Shown one piece after another: positions 1 through 12,700 of a stretch of DNA of 64,000 nt. This stretch comes from Clitopilus passeckerianus (lineage: Eukaryota > Basidiomycota > Agaricomycetes > Agaricales > Entolomataceae), in contig CALYLX010000157.1 in the NCBI GenBank assembly GCA_944990035.1, positions 1-64,000 on the forward strand, in the 5' to 3' direction. The notes under the pieces are model-generated. The model saw only the letters and a list, made by a program, of their open reading frames with translations, was not told where the DNA came from and made no database searches. The translations under genes were made by a program, and so were the position numbers. Each line of letters starts with the position of its first letter. Positions within the stretch are counted from its first letter, which is position 1.

Positions 1-1283
1 TTTGCATACCGTGCTCGTTGTCGTTGGAGAGAACCGAGATACCGATACCATCATTGGGCATGCGGGAGATTTGGGTGTTGAAACCCTGGATGAAGCCTCC
101 GTGCTCTAGGATGTAGTGGCCACGGTAGTAGAGTTGAAGCTGAGCAGCACCATACATGGGGATGGAGTACTCGGGGAAAGAGGGGAGGTAAGGACCAGAG
201 GGGATGATGACAGAGGCAACCTTGTCGATAACTGCTTCAGGGATGACTTGCTCGCCAGTGTCGGGGTTCTTTCCCTTGAGGAGAAGGGCCTTGAGCCATT
301 GGGCCATGTCAACACCGGTGGTTAACATTCCTCCAGCACCGGAGAGAACGTTGCCATCGTCATTGGCATCGACGCCAGCCCACCAACGTTGCTGACGGGG
401 TGCTCCTCCAAAAGGATCCTTGTATGGGTTCCAGCCACCACGAGACATACCATAGGCAAGCTTTCCGGGGAGGTGAAGGCCTTCTGGTAGTTGAAGGTAG
501 AAGACTTCATGCCGAGAGGCTCGAAGATGTTCTTGGTGGCGAAGCGAGCGAAGGGAATGCCAGTCAGCTTCTCGGGAACATAGGCCAACATGGTGAAGAC
601 CACGTTGTTGTAGAGCCATATGTCACGGAACTCAGCAGCCTGACGATGGAATCCCAGCTTTGTCTGGAGGGGGACAATCAGTATCCTTCCCACGTGTGAC
701 ATCATTCTAAGAGACGACTGTCTGAACGGTATCAGAGTAGTGGTAAGCGAAGTCATGGCCCGGATATCCAGTACGGTGGCTCATGCAGTCCAATAGGTAG
801 CCTCCTTCTTCGCGACCGGATCGGTCATATTGAATTCAGGAAGAATGTCGGTCATCTTAGACTCCCAGGTGATAGGCTTCTTAGAGAGAGATGGGTTCTC
901 AATGAGAAGACCGGTGGATATGACATTGAGGAGCTGGCAGAAAATAAAATCAGGATTGGAATGACAACGGAGGAACGCAAAGCTAATTTACCTTGGTGTT
1001 AGAAGCGATGTTGTAGTAGGTGTTCTCGTTCACGAGATCACCTTCGCCGTTGCAACACCATATCCCTTCACTTCGGTAACCCAATTGCCCTTCTTGTCCT
1101 GTTGGACGAAGGAAACTGAGAGACCCCCAGGGAGTTCCATTCCTTGAGCATCTTGTTGATGAAGTCATCCGTCTTCTTGTCAAGGATCTTGTACCCCTTC
1201 TTTTCGTCAATCGTCGCCGCAAGGGCAGACTGAGTGAGAAGAAGATAGAACGGAACGAGGCTGAGGAGTGCTTGAAGCTGCAT
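1..1283 (-). CDS. Secreted beta-lactamase/AmpC-like serine hydrolase, 3' part missing
   Basis: The family (beta-lactamase-related, penicillin-binding-protein fold) comprises serine hydrolases and esterases; the substrate of the fungal members is mostly unknown. The ATG at 1283 opens a hydrophobic signal peptide (MQLQALLSLVPFYLLL..), so the product should be secreted. The SxxK nucleophile motif reads NIASNTK near 1000, and the YxN motif reads WLYNNVVF near 610. The LGMKSSTF segment near 505 is typical of the family. The reading runs off the left edge after about 330 further bases of open frame. The conserved protein is only recovered if three single bases are restored: near the GGG at 1130-1132, near CC at 1041-1042 and near the GGGG at 467-470 (plus-strand bases). 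The stretch around 700-960 holds one or more introns that I could not resolve. Family assignment is firm; activity is not. Confidence 0.85.
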
Positions 1284-2267
1284 GGCGAGCTAGATTCGAG
1301 TCCGCTGTGCGACTTGAAGCAAATGGGTTGATGAGATTAGTCCCTAATTCCAAGGTAGGTTTTATACGGATAGCATCCTCGTACTCTCCAGACAATGCTG
1401 GCCAATACCAGGCACAAGCACAAGCACCCGCTGTCGGTGTAGCTGTGACGGGATTAGACGTGGTGTTGAAACTGGAACATAGCAGCCTTGGCATGCAAGT
1501 CAATTAGGCTGTTTCTCAATTGATCATGAACGAAACTGTCGAAGCGCCTTCAAGAAGAGGCTTAGCAGTACTTCGCGAGTGCTGGGCCCGATGCTTGCCA
1601 TGTCAAGGACCTGACTACTGAATGAATTGAAGTCCGAAGAAAAATTGACGTAAAGCTCGGAGAGCGTTAGTGGCAAACTGCTTACCTCAGTCCGCTCGTT
1701 TTATCGTCATGGATTTGGCCGACACAAGCACATAGAAAAATGACATGCATCTACTCCTTTTCGACATTCACCGTATACAGGAGATCCGGTAAATAGAGTC
1801 TATGAAATGCAACTTCGTCTGAGAATCGTCCAGTCATGCTACCACCACAAATGAGTTATGAAGTGCAATGGCAAATAATCATTTTTGAACAGTGATCGCT
1901 TACGGTCGAGTATGATTAGCATGTCGTCGTCCGACAATTCAAAGGGCGGTTACTCTGTGCAGGCGGATCTGGAGAAGCAGGCGGCGACGGGTATGAGTCC
2001 ACAGGACTCGTCGGTATCTTGATGCTTCTTGGCGGAGCCACTTGAGTTCGGCGGGTGATGGTCAGTTTCTGTCGTGGTAGATGATGCGCTTCGTGGGTAT
2101 GCCGAATGTAGGCCAGACCCTGTTGACTTGGCGAATGCGAAATCGGGAGGACGGTTATTATTTTTCCACCTCTACAAGGCCTACCTATACGGACAGGTTC
2201 CTGCACTCTAAGTTTGGCATAGTAAAATGTACAAAACGGTTCAAATGTTCTACTGGATTAGCATTGG
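1284..2267. other. Intergenic region without a supported gene
   Basis: About 980 bases. The open frames here (for example 96 codons on the minus strand at 1916-2206) have low-complexity composition, no recognisable domain and no matching splice context. It should hold the promoter of the serine hydrolase and the 3' flank of the DUF6535 gene. Confidence 0.6.
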
Positions 2268-5200
2268 CTAGCTAGTCAACATCTGTGAACACCGCGACTC
2301 TATAAACTTAATAATCTCCTCCACAAAATACGGATTATACACCATCGCACCCATAGGAAGCGAATCCCTTCTCTCCCCTCTCCCCGTCCTCTGCAGCCTC
2401 CGAATCTTCTGACGCGCCTCCCCAGAACAAATCAAATCCGCCGCACTCTTCAAACGCTGAGCCGCCACCCTCGACCCAACCTCCGCAAACGAATTCCATA
2501 TCTGCCAAACAACCATAACGATATCGAGTATATCCCAATTCACCTCCTCAGAAGGCGCATCCTTCCACCACTGACATATCTGTTCCGTGTATTCCGAGAA
2601 TTCTTCAGCGGTAGCGTCCTTGATCACCGCCTCCTCGAAGGGTCCATTCCTTTCGATCGTGTAGAGGATATATTCCAATGCATCCCGGATGTCCCTCGTA
2701 TTATCAAGAGACACCACCGACAATTGGAAGCGTCGAAGAAGCTGTGTGGATAAGGCAGCAACGCGAGTAGCCTTCACTCCCATGTCCAGCGACGGCCCAT
2801 CGCGAAACATCTGAGCCGCATCCCCTATCACAGGTTCAAACCGCCCAATATATTCAAAGAGCCGTGTGAGGCTCCCAGATGGCCGTTGGAATTTCGAGTC
2901 CCCATAGGTGTCCACCAAAGTCGCCCTCATTGCAACCATCACAGCAAGAGCAATCCAAGAGGTGTTCGAAGGCTCGTTGAAGCACGACCGAATCCCATCA
3001 GCCAGCTTCAACGCAAACGTCGTCCAGAAATCCTCGAGTTTATCCGTATTATACACGTTTTCTCGGAACTCTGGGGCCGAATGTGGATGTAGAGGTATTC
3101 CCGAACGGCATTACACCAGCTCGTGTTGATAGGGATCGAATCACTATTCATCAACAGCGCCAAAAGTGCTTTTGAACCCCTCGGTGAAGCCTTCCAAATC
3201 TTCTCCGTCGACGTCCACCCGTCGAATTTTGCTCGCTTGGCGATGTACTCTATAGCAGAGATAACATCCGGGTTCTGTTTGTACGCCAGATGAAGCCAAA
3301 TGGTGACAATGGAGTCATACATCGGGATTTTAGTGCTGAGGAGAGCTCATTCTCATCCAACCGGCGGGTGAGCTTGTCCATGCCAACTGGGCCCGCCGGG
3401 ATAAAGGCACCAAGTCGGTTATGTCTAGCAAGAAATTTGGTGACAACGTGGCTTGTGCGTTCATATTCAAACGCGAGCTCGTCAATGGAAACCTTGAGGA
3501 ACATCGAGATGGCACGATGACACCTGGTTGCTGCAAGCGTTTCCAGTTGCATTGGGGAGGTAGGGGAAGTTTTGTCGAGGAGGGAGATTGATCATGGGAC
3601 TCTTCGTCAAGGAGAGCTTGCGTGGCTGGATCGATGTTCGGCTGTGCGTATCCGGTGGTCTGTATTCGATTGTACAGATACGCAGTAACATTGAGCTCAC
3701 AAAGAGCAAGGGCGGAGACTGCGTATGGGTGCTTGTGGGGTGCCTGTGCTACGAGGTTGAGAAGGGTATCGCGGACATGTTTAGGGAACCAAGATGTGCG
3801 CGAGGTCTTCGTCAAGTCGAAATAGAGTGGCCGTTCTGTCAGCATGAATGCCAACACCCACAACGCCCTGGAGCAAGCAACCACACACCGCTCTCGGTGC
3901 TTGTCATTGAACCAGGGGTTTCCTGCGTTGCCCATCAAGGAGGCGATCCTGGCAATAATATCCAATTGCGGATTTGACGTTTCCAAGATAGGTTTGACGA
4001 GGTAAAAGTTACCCTCCCGTAGGCCGTTGGGGCCATATACCGCGTCAGGTACAGCTTCCACGAATGGAAGTAGCTGAACATCGTCCGTCAAGGACGATAA
4101 TACCCAGGTGATAGACTGCGTGTCTCGTTGCACGCTGTCCTTCTGTGAAGCACCAATGACTTCATCTGAAAGGTTACGAGGTTTCTCCCCAATATCGAGG
4201 TTCGAAGAGCCTTGGTCGTGTCTTGGGAAGGGAAAGGGGTTTGGGATGTATGAATGGGCAACACTGATGACAGTATCCATCCTCCGCCTCGTAGATTGTG
4301 CTGTTTGTAGAGAATAGTCAAAGATGGGGAGGATGGGGCGAGTTGCTACATGTTGGGCGTGGATGATTGCTCGTGAAACGTTGTGTTCAGACGCCGTCCA
4401 AGCATTTTGGACGACTGGGATCATCGACCGTGCGAGCACCTGCCAGGCTTTCCATGCGATGGGAGAAAAGGGAGTTTGGTATGGGGAGTTGAGGGCAATT
4501 ACTGGCCAAACGGTAAAGCCCAGGTAGGCGATGGTGACAATCGACAATACGGCCGCGACAAGCCAAGTTATGATGGCGTTCACTTCATGCAGGAACGCAA
4601 CCAGGCCACCAAGAAATAGGAAAAGAGATAGGTGAAGAAGAGATGGTATGACATTGACGATGGTGTGCATGCCGAAATCCTTGAGGCCAATGTACAGGAA
4701 GGAGAACAACCGGGCGTGGGCCGTGGATGAGCGGAGCAAGCCAGTTTTGTGTAGAAACTGGCGGCTCCATTGCTGCACAAAGGTAGCGAGGAATGCGCAG
4801 GAGATGGCGAGGAGGAGGCTCATGAACCATAGGATATTACATGCTACGGCAGATGAAGATGGGGTGAATTCGTCTTTGGGTGTCGACTGCGTGGAATTTT
4901 GACCCGTGGATAGGGAACGTAGTTGCTCTGAAATTTCGTACAGGAGGAAGGCTGATGCTTCCGCGGGATCTTCTTGCAGCTTCTGGTAACTTTCAATGAC
5001 GAATGCTGTGAGGACAGCTGAATATAAACCAGACTGATTTTGGCCCACATGTTAAGGAATTACTGCAGAGAAACGAAAGGTCCCTGAAGACTCACAAAAA
5101 CAAGTGTTACATCCATGTCTTCCTTCCAACTTTTAACGAGGCCCTCATCGTATTGTTGGGCCTCTTGAACGTAGACCTCCCAAAGCCTGCCACAGGCTTC

Positions 5201-5293
5201 ATCGTCAGACTGGGGCCTAGGGTCTGGCAGAGTTTGTTAGTATCGCCATAGGCACCAGATTCCTATACGGTCGACCTACGTACGGGTGGCCAT
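2268..5293 (-). CDS. DUF6535 domain membrane protein, with three frame breaks
   Basis: DUF6535 proteins are multi-pass membrane proteins of unknown function, common in large families in Agaricomycetes. A short first exon (ATGGCCACCC at 5293-5284) joins in phase to an exon at 5223-5096 and then to a long exon from 5033. The diagnostic N-terminal block reads ..LWEVYVQEAQQYDEGLVK.. then ..LVFSGLYSAVLTAFVIES.., followed by the FVQQWSRQFL segment and three or four hydrophobic helices (roughly 4500-4850). The C-terminal half is soluble, helical and has no other known domain. The frame changes near 3553-3575, 3324-3331 and 3058-3061, each time as if one base were missing, next to runs of A or C; the peptide continues sensibly in the new frame each time. 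No intron fits these places. Either the sequence has errors or the gene is recently damaged. Confidence 0.85.
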
Positions 5294-5804
5294 GTAAGTG
5301 GTTAAAGAAGAGTGGCTCCTGATTGTCTTCAATCCATCTGGACCCACAACATGTAACGCCTCGTGGCTCCGTTGAGGATGGACCGACGATGACCGAAGCC
5401 GTAATTGTGAAAGTGAGGGCTGCACGGCTCAGCTAGCGCAACGGTCATGATGGAAGATGTGGAAAGAGCGAAGATGGGGCCAACATTCTAGCTCGCCTGC
5501 TGATTGGTGGAATGAAAACATTGTCCCCCTCAAAATGATCACATTGAGGGACAAGTACAACGTCCATTTTTATATACCCAGTCGGGTGGACCATATATGA
5601 CGATGGTGACGGCTCTCAAAGAGCATCCCTTCATGACCAGTTGCAAGTTTATAAACTGAGACATTTGACTGTCCTCTCCACAGGCCTGTTTCCAAGATGT
5701 GCTCAAGTTAACCACTATTAATTAATTTCGATGACTGTGCTAAGTAAAATATACAAGAAAATATCATATCCCAAGATCCAGCCTAGAGCTAAACACAGTA
5801 TCCT
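5294..5804. other. Intergenic region, 511 bp
   Basis: Between two minus-strand genes. It contains an inverted CCAAT motif near 5502 (ctgattggtgg) and a TATA-like stretch near 5572 (atatataccc), plausible core promoter elements of the DUF6535 gene. No coding signal seen. Confidence 0.45.
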
Positions 5805-8800
5805 TCACCGTCGTTTAGATTTCGCACCAAACCCTTTAAACACCCCATCATCACTATCATCGTCAACAGTAATAATCGGCTTCTTCCCCCTGGCGGTGAC
5901 TCGCGCGTTAGACTGCTGGGATCTAGACTTCGTCACCGTGTTCGTAGCCAATGTTGCTGTGTCATCGTCAACGTCCATAATATCATCGTCCCCTCCCATG
6001 TTGTCATCTTCGTCAGAGTCGTCAAGGAATAGTGGTTCGGGTGCCTCGGATTTGACCTTTCGTCCCACTGGCCGCTTTGAGGTGCAGCAGCTGCAGCGCG
6101 TGAGGAACCACGACCGGTTTTCCGACCCTTAACTGGAGCAATATCTTCCTCCGAGTCCGAAAATTTGGCGGGAGCCTGGTCTTCGTGGATGGAGGGCGCT
6201 GTTGTTGGTTTGACGACTGAGGGACGTCTTCACTGGACGACTGCTGGGAACGGCCTTGTTGTGTTGTTCCACTCGTCCAGTACGCTGCCAACGGAATAAG
6301 AGTCACACTATTACAAGTCATACTATGATCTTACCTGCACCTATTCCGTAATCATTGGTTTCAGGAGCAAACAGCTGAACCGGTGCCGACTGTGGCACAT
6401 TTTTCTATCAAGGGCAGAAGTTAGCATTGACACCACTCGGGGAAGATGTGAATTTTTACCCTTCTAAACTTCTTGAAATTCGGCAGACCGTTCCAGGCTG
6501 GGTCGGGTGCTTGACGTCTGCCATCCAGCGCGCTGCGATTGTAGGCAGGCAACTCAACGATAGTCATAAAATTACCCCGAAGGCTGCTGTCATCCCCAAA
6601 CTCCGCAAGCAACTTCCATTCATCCGCTGGGTTGGGTCGATCGATATTCGGTTTCGAGATCTTCAAGTTGTTGAAGTCGCGATCGAACTCGTCTTCCTTC
6701 TTCTTCCCCTTCTTTGTGGATGCAAGCGCTTTCAGGAAAGCATGATCTTGATCGGGTTTGCCAGGTTCTGCACCTGTTTTGGCCCCTTTCTTCGTGGCAG
6801 TGGAAGGGGTTTGTTTGTTACACCAGTATCTGTTGCAGTGCTCGGTGGCTTGTCATGACCCCCAGTAGCTCCTCGATCCGTCCGACCCACAGCGTTGACA
6901 TTCTCTATCGCTCGTCGCTTTGATGGTTGAGCACTGGTAGGAGCATCATCCTCATGTTCCATGTTTTCGTCCAGGTCCTGTAGCGGGCGTTTGTTGCCAG
7001 GTAGATTGACAGACGGCATCTGCGACTCCTCCTCTTCCTCCTCTCGGAGAACACTCAGGTTCTGAGCCCTTCTCAACGGACCATTCTGACCAGAACCTCC
7101 CTGTGTCTGGGACTGAGTCTGACTGGTGGCCGTATAATTACCGCCCTGCACTTCATCGAACGCGCTTTCATCAAAGGTTTCCTGTCCACTCGCGTCAAAT
7201 AGCGCTTTGAACTTCTTCAGCGGTGGCTCTGATTCGATCGGGGTCTCCTCGATCCCCAGAGTGCTTGAGACGCTGCAACATCTGGTACACCGCCCACAGC
7301 ACGACGTTTCAATTTTCTAGGGCGGTTCGGTGTGGGAGCCTATCAAGAGGAAACGTCATCAGCTACCATACCAGGAATCCGCAGAGGGAAACAAAAAGGA
7401 GGCATAATGTGCCTTACCGTCAGATCCATAATAATGGGCGGTGGTGGTGGCGTATTCTGGCGCGGAGGTTCGAGGTCAGGCACTGCATCAATGATCGACG
7501 AGGGATCGTCGAGACCAGTAACGACTGGCATCCCAGCATTGACTCTTCTCGTCAATGCCTAGAAAAGAAATAACCTGTTACTGCTTGCCAGAAAACATGA
7601 GGCCTATGTTATCGGACTTACCCTTCTCGAACGCACAGGAGCCTCCGATTCCTCGAGGCCGGTGCCAGGCAGTGGAATATCAAGGGTTGTAGGTTCCGAG
7701 ACAGCCGAAGGTTCTTGTGAAGGCTGAAGGGACGTGGCTCGTCGAACCAATTTCCGGCGAGGCTGTGATCCCTCCTGCACATCCTCTAAAGCAAGAGAAG
7801 TCTCGGGCGTTGAGGAAGATCCATCCACTGGCCCAGAGAATGTTTCACTTTCTGGAAATGGTGAGCATCTCAAGTAGGAATATGAACTCGTTATTACCGC
7901 ACTAACCTCGTAGAATGGTGCCTCCGACCAACAAGGAGGGGTTGGTCTCAACTATGACCTGAACGACTTGTTCAGGGGTATGAACCCTAACTGATAACTG
8001 TGTAAGAGATGAATTAGATAGTTGCCTTCTAGATGCAAGGCAGAGAACCTACGACCCGGCCTCCTGGAGCAAGTCTTGCAAGCCATCCTTTCCAACCGCC
8101 GCCTGGATAGATAATTGTTTGCCAATGATGACTTGCGTTTTCCCTTCTTTGGCCTGACCCCTAGCTAAAGCTTTGTGGAACTTTGCTCTGCCGGAGTGTG
8201 GATCAAAGGCCTCAAAGGAGCCTGCTCCTCGCTCGATCATTTCTCGAAAGTCACCATCCAACTCTCGTCCTTTCTCGTCTACACAAATGAACCGAAAGGG
8301 GGCCAGCATCGAGTGGCGCTCTTCGTTTGGCTGCCAAGTCCTTTCGAGTCGCTGGTTTTCTTGAACAGAGTCAGAAAAGTCCGGAAGGTATTTGCTGGTC
8401 AAAGGGAGGGCGAAATTCTCCTCGAGGGCAGATTGGCCTAGTTTGATGACTTCGTTTAGCCAATCAATTTTGGCAAATTCACAAAGCGACAGCAATGAAG
8501 CGGCAAACGTTGCATTTGCTGATAGTGTCGAGCACAGATGGTGAGTAACTTTCCGATTGGTATCATAAACGACATGGATCCCTGACATAAAGTTAGCTAC
8601 GCGAAACCAAAAAAGCGACAAGTTACATACCCAAAGCAGCACAAGCTGCTAGTGATACAGATGGTTTGCCACGAATAGGTGCCACATAACAGCATACTTC
8701 CCTCCATTCAATCCTAAACGTTATTGTGAGCCAGGGTACCGGGCAATAGACATGAAGTGGCGGTTACAATACGTGGAGTCCGTTTATGAGAGCAATGCCA

Positions 8801-9229
8801 TCTCCATCGTAGAGCTCATGTGGGGAGTTTGACATAATATTATGCATCTCTTCATTTCTCTTCAGCTTCAGTGCCTTGTCCTTCTTGTTGATGAATTCTA
8901 GCCTTGGGCGACTTTCGGGATCCATCTGAAGAAACAAGAAAACACCCATGAGCCAGTTGATTCATGGAGGATATCGTGACCTACCACGTCGTTTTCACTA
9001 AAGCTCCCCACGATGAATTCTCCAAGACTACTTGAAATCTTCTTGTTATTGACAATGAGAGGACATGCCTTTCGGCCTATTCCATACGTCTTCCCGGGTT
9101 TCAAGAGCTTTGATTCTGCATTACAGGGTCGTTATTACAACAATAGGCGCAGGCAATAAGTTAAGGCGTACTGGTAAAGTCTGTCCCTGCTGCAACCTCT
9201 CCGTCAAAGGGCCCATTCAGCACCCACAT
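5805..9229 (-). CDS. nbs1: Nibrin/Nbs1-like subunit of the Mre11-Rad50 DNA repair complex
   Basis: Nbs1/Xrs2 scaffolds Mre11-Rad50 at DNA double-strand breaks and recruits the ATM/Tel1 kinase in the nucleus. The start at 9229 gives MWVLNGPFDGEV.., then after an intron (acceptor near 9114) ..KPGKTYGIGRKACPL.. and ..ISSSLGEFIVG.., a forkhead-associated domain in about the first 110 residues. A BRCT-like region follows (exon 8049-8642, with VVYDTNRKVTHHL and FAKIDWLNEVI). The middle is long, acidic and disordered. Near 6480 the motif GLPNFKKFRR matches the conserved Mre11-binding NFKxF element. The C-terminus is an acidic patch followed by DDGVFKGFG and a basic tail, like the Tel1/ATM-binding FxF module. 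The domain order FHA-BRCT-disordered-Mre11 site-C-terminal acidic/aromatic motif is what supports the call; the gene has about ten exons, and several internal boundaries are not resolved. Confidence 0.85.
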
Positions 9230-9727
9230 GGCGCCACACTGTTCCGTTCAAAGTGACCCTTTTGTGAGTACTTAATCTGAAGGCTTCGATGTCCGGTCGG
9301 CTTAAGCTCTAGGAAATTCGACAGCCAAGTGCAATGGCGTCCAGAACGATATATAGCTGAGCAAAGAGTTCTCAAAGACCTGCACCAGACAAGGTAAAGG
9401 TCATTTGAGAATGACACTTCGAGGTTCGGACGCGACGGTCACGCCGTTATGCTGTTTCTGTCACGCGTTCGTGACGAAGGGTCTTGACCATTTGGCATGC
9501 TCCTGCTCGGTTTTGTAGAGTCTGGAATCTGACGAAGGAGGGTAAGGGTAATTGTGGAGCGATGAGCACTCTTAGGCAGGTCGTCAAGTAAATTGGAACA
9601 TTAACCACGATATCGATACCGAAAACATGTATACTTAAGTGTTAATTTATGATAATGAGTTTGAAAATGGTACGAAAGTTGATAGGATAATAAGGTACGA
9701 AAAATCATCAGAGAAAAACTGAAAATA
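9230..9727. other. Intergenic region, 498 bp
   Basis: Lies between the nibrin start codon and the stop codon of the demethylase gene. AT-rich part at 9600-9727. No gene or clear RNA element seen; it should contain the nibrin promoter and the demethylase 3' UTR. Confidence 0.5.
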
Positions 9728-12700
9728 TCATGAAGGTGTAGCCATGAGAGCCTCAGGCGATTGCTTGGAGATTGCAGCAATAATTATGTTGCGAATCTCG
9801 GGATTAGCGTCCAATAATTTAGCGAGTTGATCAGGCTGCATATTTGCAAGTGCAGCGAGATCTACCGATTCCGGGTCTCCCTCCGCAGGCTCAGCCGTTG
9901 TTTGGATGTCACCTTCAGTAGGAGGAGCCAGAGCCTCCGGTTGAGGCGGCGACATGGGTGCTACTTGTTGCTGCCCTGCTTGGTAGTATGGAGGGGCCTG
10001 TTGCCAACCTAGTTGTTGAGCATGAGGATATGGGTGCTGAGCATAGGCGTACGGGTTGTACTGCATCCCAGGTGCATAATACCCAGGGTATCCATATGCC
10101 TTCGCATAATTATTCCAATACTCGTAGGCGGATGCCGCTCCGCCATTAGGATATGTCGGATTAGCTGAACCCTCCGGTTGAGTCGAAGATGATGCAACTG
10201 CATTATTCGGGCCGTTTGCGGCAGCAGCGAGTGTTGTGTACGTTTGAACCGGAAGTCCAGCTTGGGTAGCTACAAGGTTAAATTTTGAACGCGTGAGTCC
10301 CCAAGCACGGAAGATAAATTCCAACGACATACTTTCGGGAATAAAAGCCGAGGGTTTCTGCTGCACGGGACCTTCTGTGCTGCCGAAAACGACACTTCCC
10401 CACTTAAACTCCCTCTTGGTGCCACGATCCCACAAAACCTCGACAGAGCAGGTCTCCTCAATGACCCTGATAAGTGATACTTCGAATACGCCAGAGCTAA
10501 CTCGAATCTTAATTCGCGCCATGGTTGGTAGAGATAAGAGATCAGCTCTGATCCTATCCATCTTGTTGGCCTTCTTAGCAGCAGCGATAGCCTGTGAAAT
10601 TGTTAGCACTTCCGAAAACATCCAAAGGGATGGTACTTGACGTACAGGGTTATGTTGTGAGCATAGAACTTGAACTTCAAGTTTCTTGATAATTTTAAGC
10701 ACTGTTGAGTCACTAAGCGAGGGCGTAGCATGGTCAGGCGTTGTTCCATTGTCAGACGAGGTGGGTTGAGTATGAGCAGGGGTATCAAGACCCAGTGACG
10801 CAGCCTCCGTTCCTGTGGGCACGGACGTGTTTGATGGCTCAAGCAAAACGACTTCCTTCTCAACCTCTCGGGTCTCCGAAAATAAAACGCCGTTCAAACA
10901 TTCGCGGGCACATGATACGTGGAAAGCCTTTGGACATTTCCCTTCGTGCACTGGATCGGCGCCCCGTGAGCTTTAGGGCGGTTCTTCGTACACACCGAGC
11001 ATTTCTACGCAACCAGACAACATCAGCAAACTAATTAATCACGCAAGATACGATGGTGGCTTACCAGGTTCCACCTATCCTTCACAATTCCATCAACGCC
11101 GAATACGAACGTCTCTTTCGCACCATCCACACCATTCACGATTTCATCAACCCATGTTTCAGGCACGACGCGAGCGCAATACTCGTGGGCCAGCCATTGC
11201 TTCGGATTCCCAGCGGCATCTAGAGCATCCTTGCGATTGGTAGGGGTTCGTGGACACGGAGAAGTCCTTCCTTGTGCATCGAGACACAGAGACAACAGGG
11301 GAATGGTTGTTCAGCAGGTTTGGGCGTAATTTTCAAGGTGAGTGAGACCTTTCCTGTCGGCGCTTTCAATGCTGGATCAGAGGTAGGCGGTGAATGCTTA
11401 AGCGACGAAAGTTTGATTTTGAGCTTTTAGACCGTTGCTCATCATCAATAACGTCTGCCTTGCGCTTCTTTGCCGATTTCGGAGGTTTCGCCGAGGGTTG
11501 CCCATCTTCAACCTTCACAGGTGGCTCGACGGCTTTCTTAGGCGAACGCTTGGGTTTCGGAGGTTCGACTGATTCGGGAGCTGCTTCTTCTATTTCTTCG
11601 GCAGCCGCATCTGCAGCACGGTCATGCAGAAGCTGGTCAACGTCAATCCTGACGCTGAAGGATTGTTCAGTATATTGAATGAATAATAGAAGCATAAAAC
11701 ATACCTATCACTTATACACTTGCAGGCCTTGGCCCGACGGCCCAGCTCTAGCCAGCTGTCTAGGGCAAAATTGACACTTTCAGCGCAGTTAAACCCAAGG
11801 TTGAAACCGGCATGATATCCTCTTGGGAAGGTGATGACGAATTCACCAGCTTGTTGCACAAGATAATTGGGTCGGACGGACGATTGAGCAAGAAGGGTAG
11901 GCGAGGCAAGGAACGACTTGTGTCTCAAGAATTGAGGACAATGGGAAGTGTCCTTCGGGAAGTAACCTGAGATGAAAAGATTAGTGGACATTCAATGATT
12001 GAAGACAGCTCGTACTTCGCATCGTCTGTTCTAGTGCGTTGGCCCTTCCCTGAGGAATGGCATACCAGAACTTTGGTGCTCCAAAGTGAATGTAGTTAAT
12101 GCTGAAGAGGTCCATATCTTCAACATGCCAAGCGAATGTGGCTCGCCACATCCCAAAATACAGATACGGTGTATTGACACCAGGAAGTCCTTGGTTGTCG
12201 GCGGGTAAGAGTCTTGTAAGAGTTGATTGTAGACGTGCAACATTCCAAGACTGGGTCTCTTCGGTGAACAAGGATCCTACAGATGAGTAGATTAGCATAA
12301 GGGCGATACGAGGGAATGAGCGATAACGAACCAGCGGAGTCAGCGCCATACCAGGCTGGCTTTCCAAGGCCTAGATTGCGCCAATACTTCCTCTCCAATT
12401 CCTGGCAGAACTCGCGGGTGTAATCCGTCACATTTGTATCTGACGGTAGCCAATCCTTATGAGGGTCGAAATTGCTAAGAAACTCTGTATCTTGAGCTTG
12501 CTTCGCTGCTGCTTCGGCATGCTTCTCTTCAGCCTTCTTGCCAACTCGCCGCCGTTTGGCTTTGGGTTTATCGTCCGCGGCCTCGTCGACAGTTTCCGGT
12601 AATAGATCTGCATTTTGAGAGGCAGGAGAAAGGGGAGGGTCTGCTGGAGCCACTACGATGGGGTTCAACGTATTGGATCCCTCGACGTTCATTGCTCCAT

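Noticed and set aside
3050..3580. Introns as the reason for the three frame changes in the DUF6535 gene
   Set aside because: The coding sequence continues without a gap on both sides of each change and there is no room for a 45-nt intron with GT..AG ends. A missing base fits each place.
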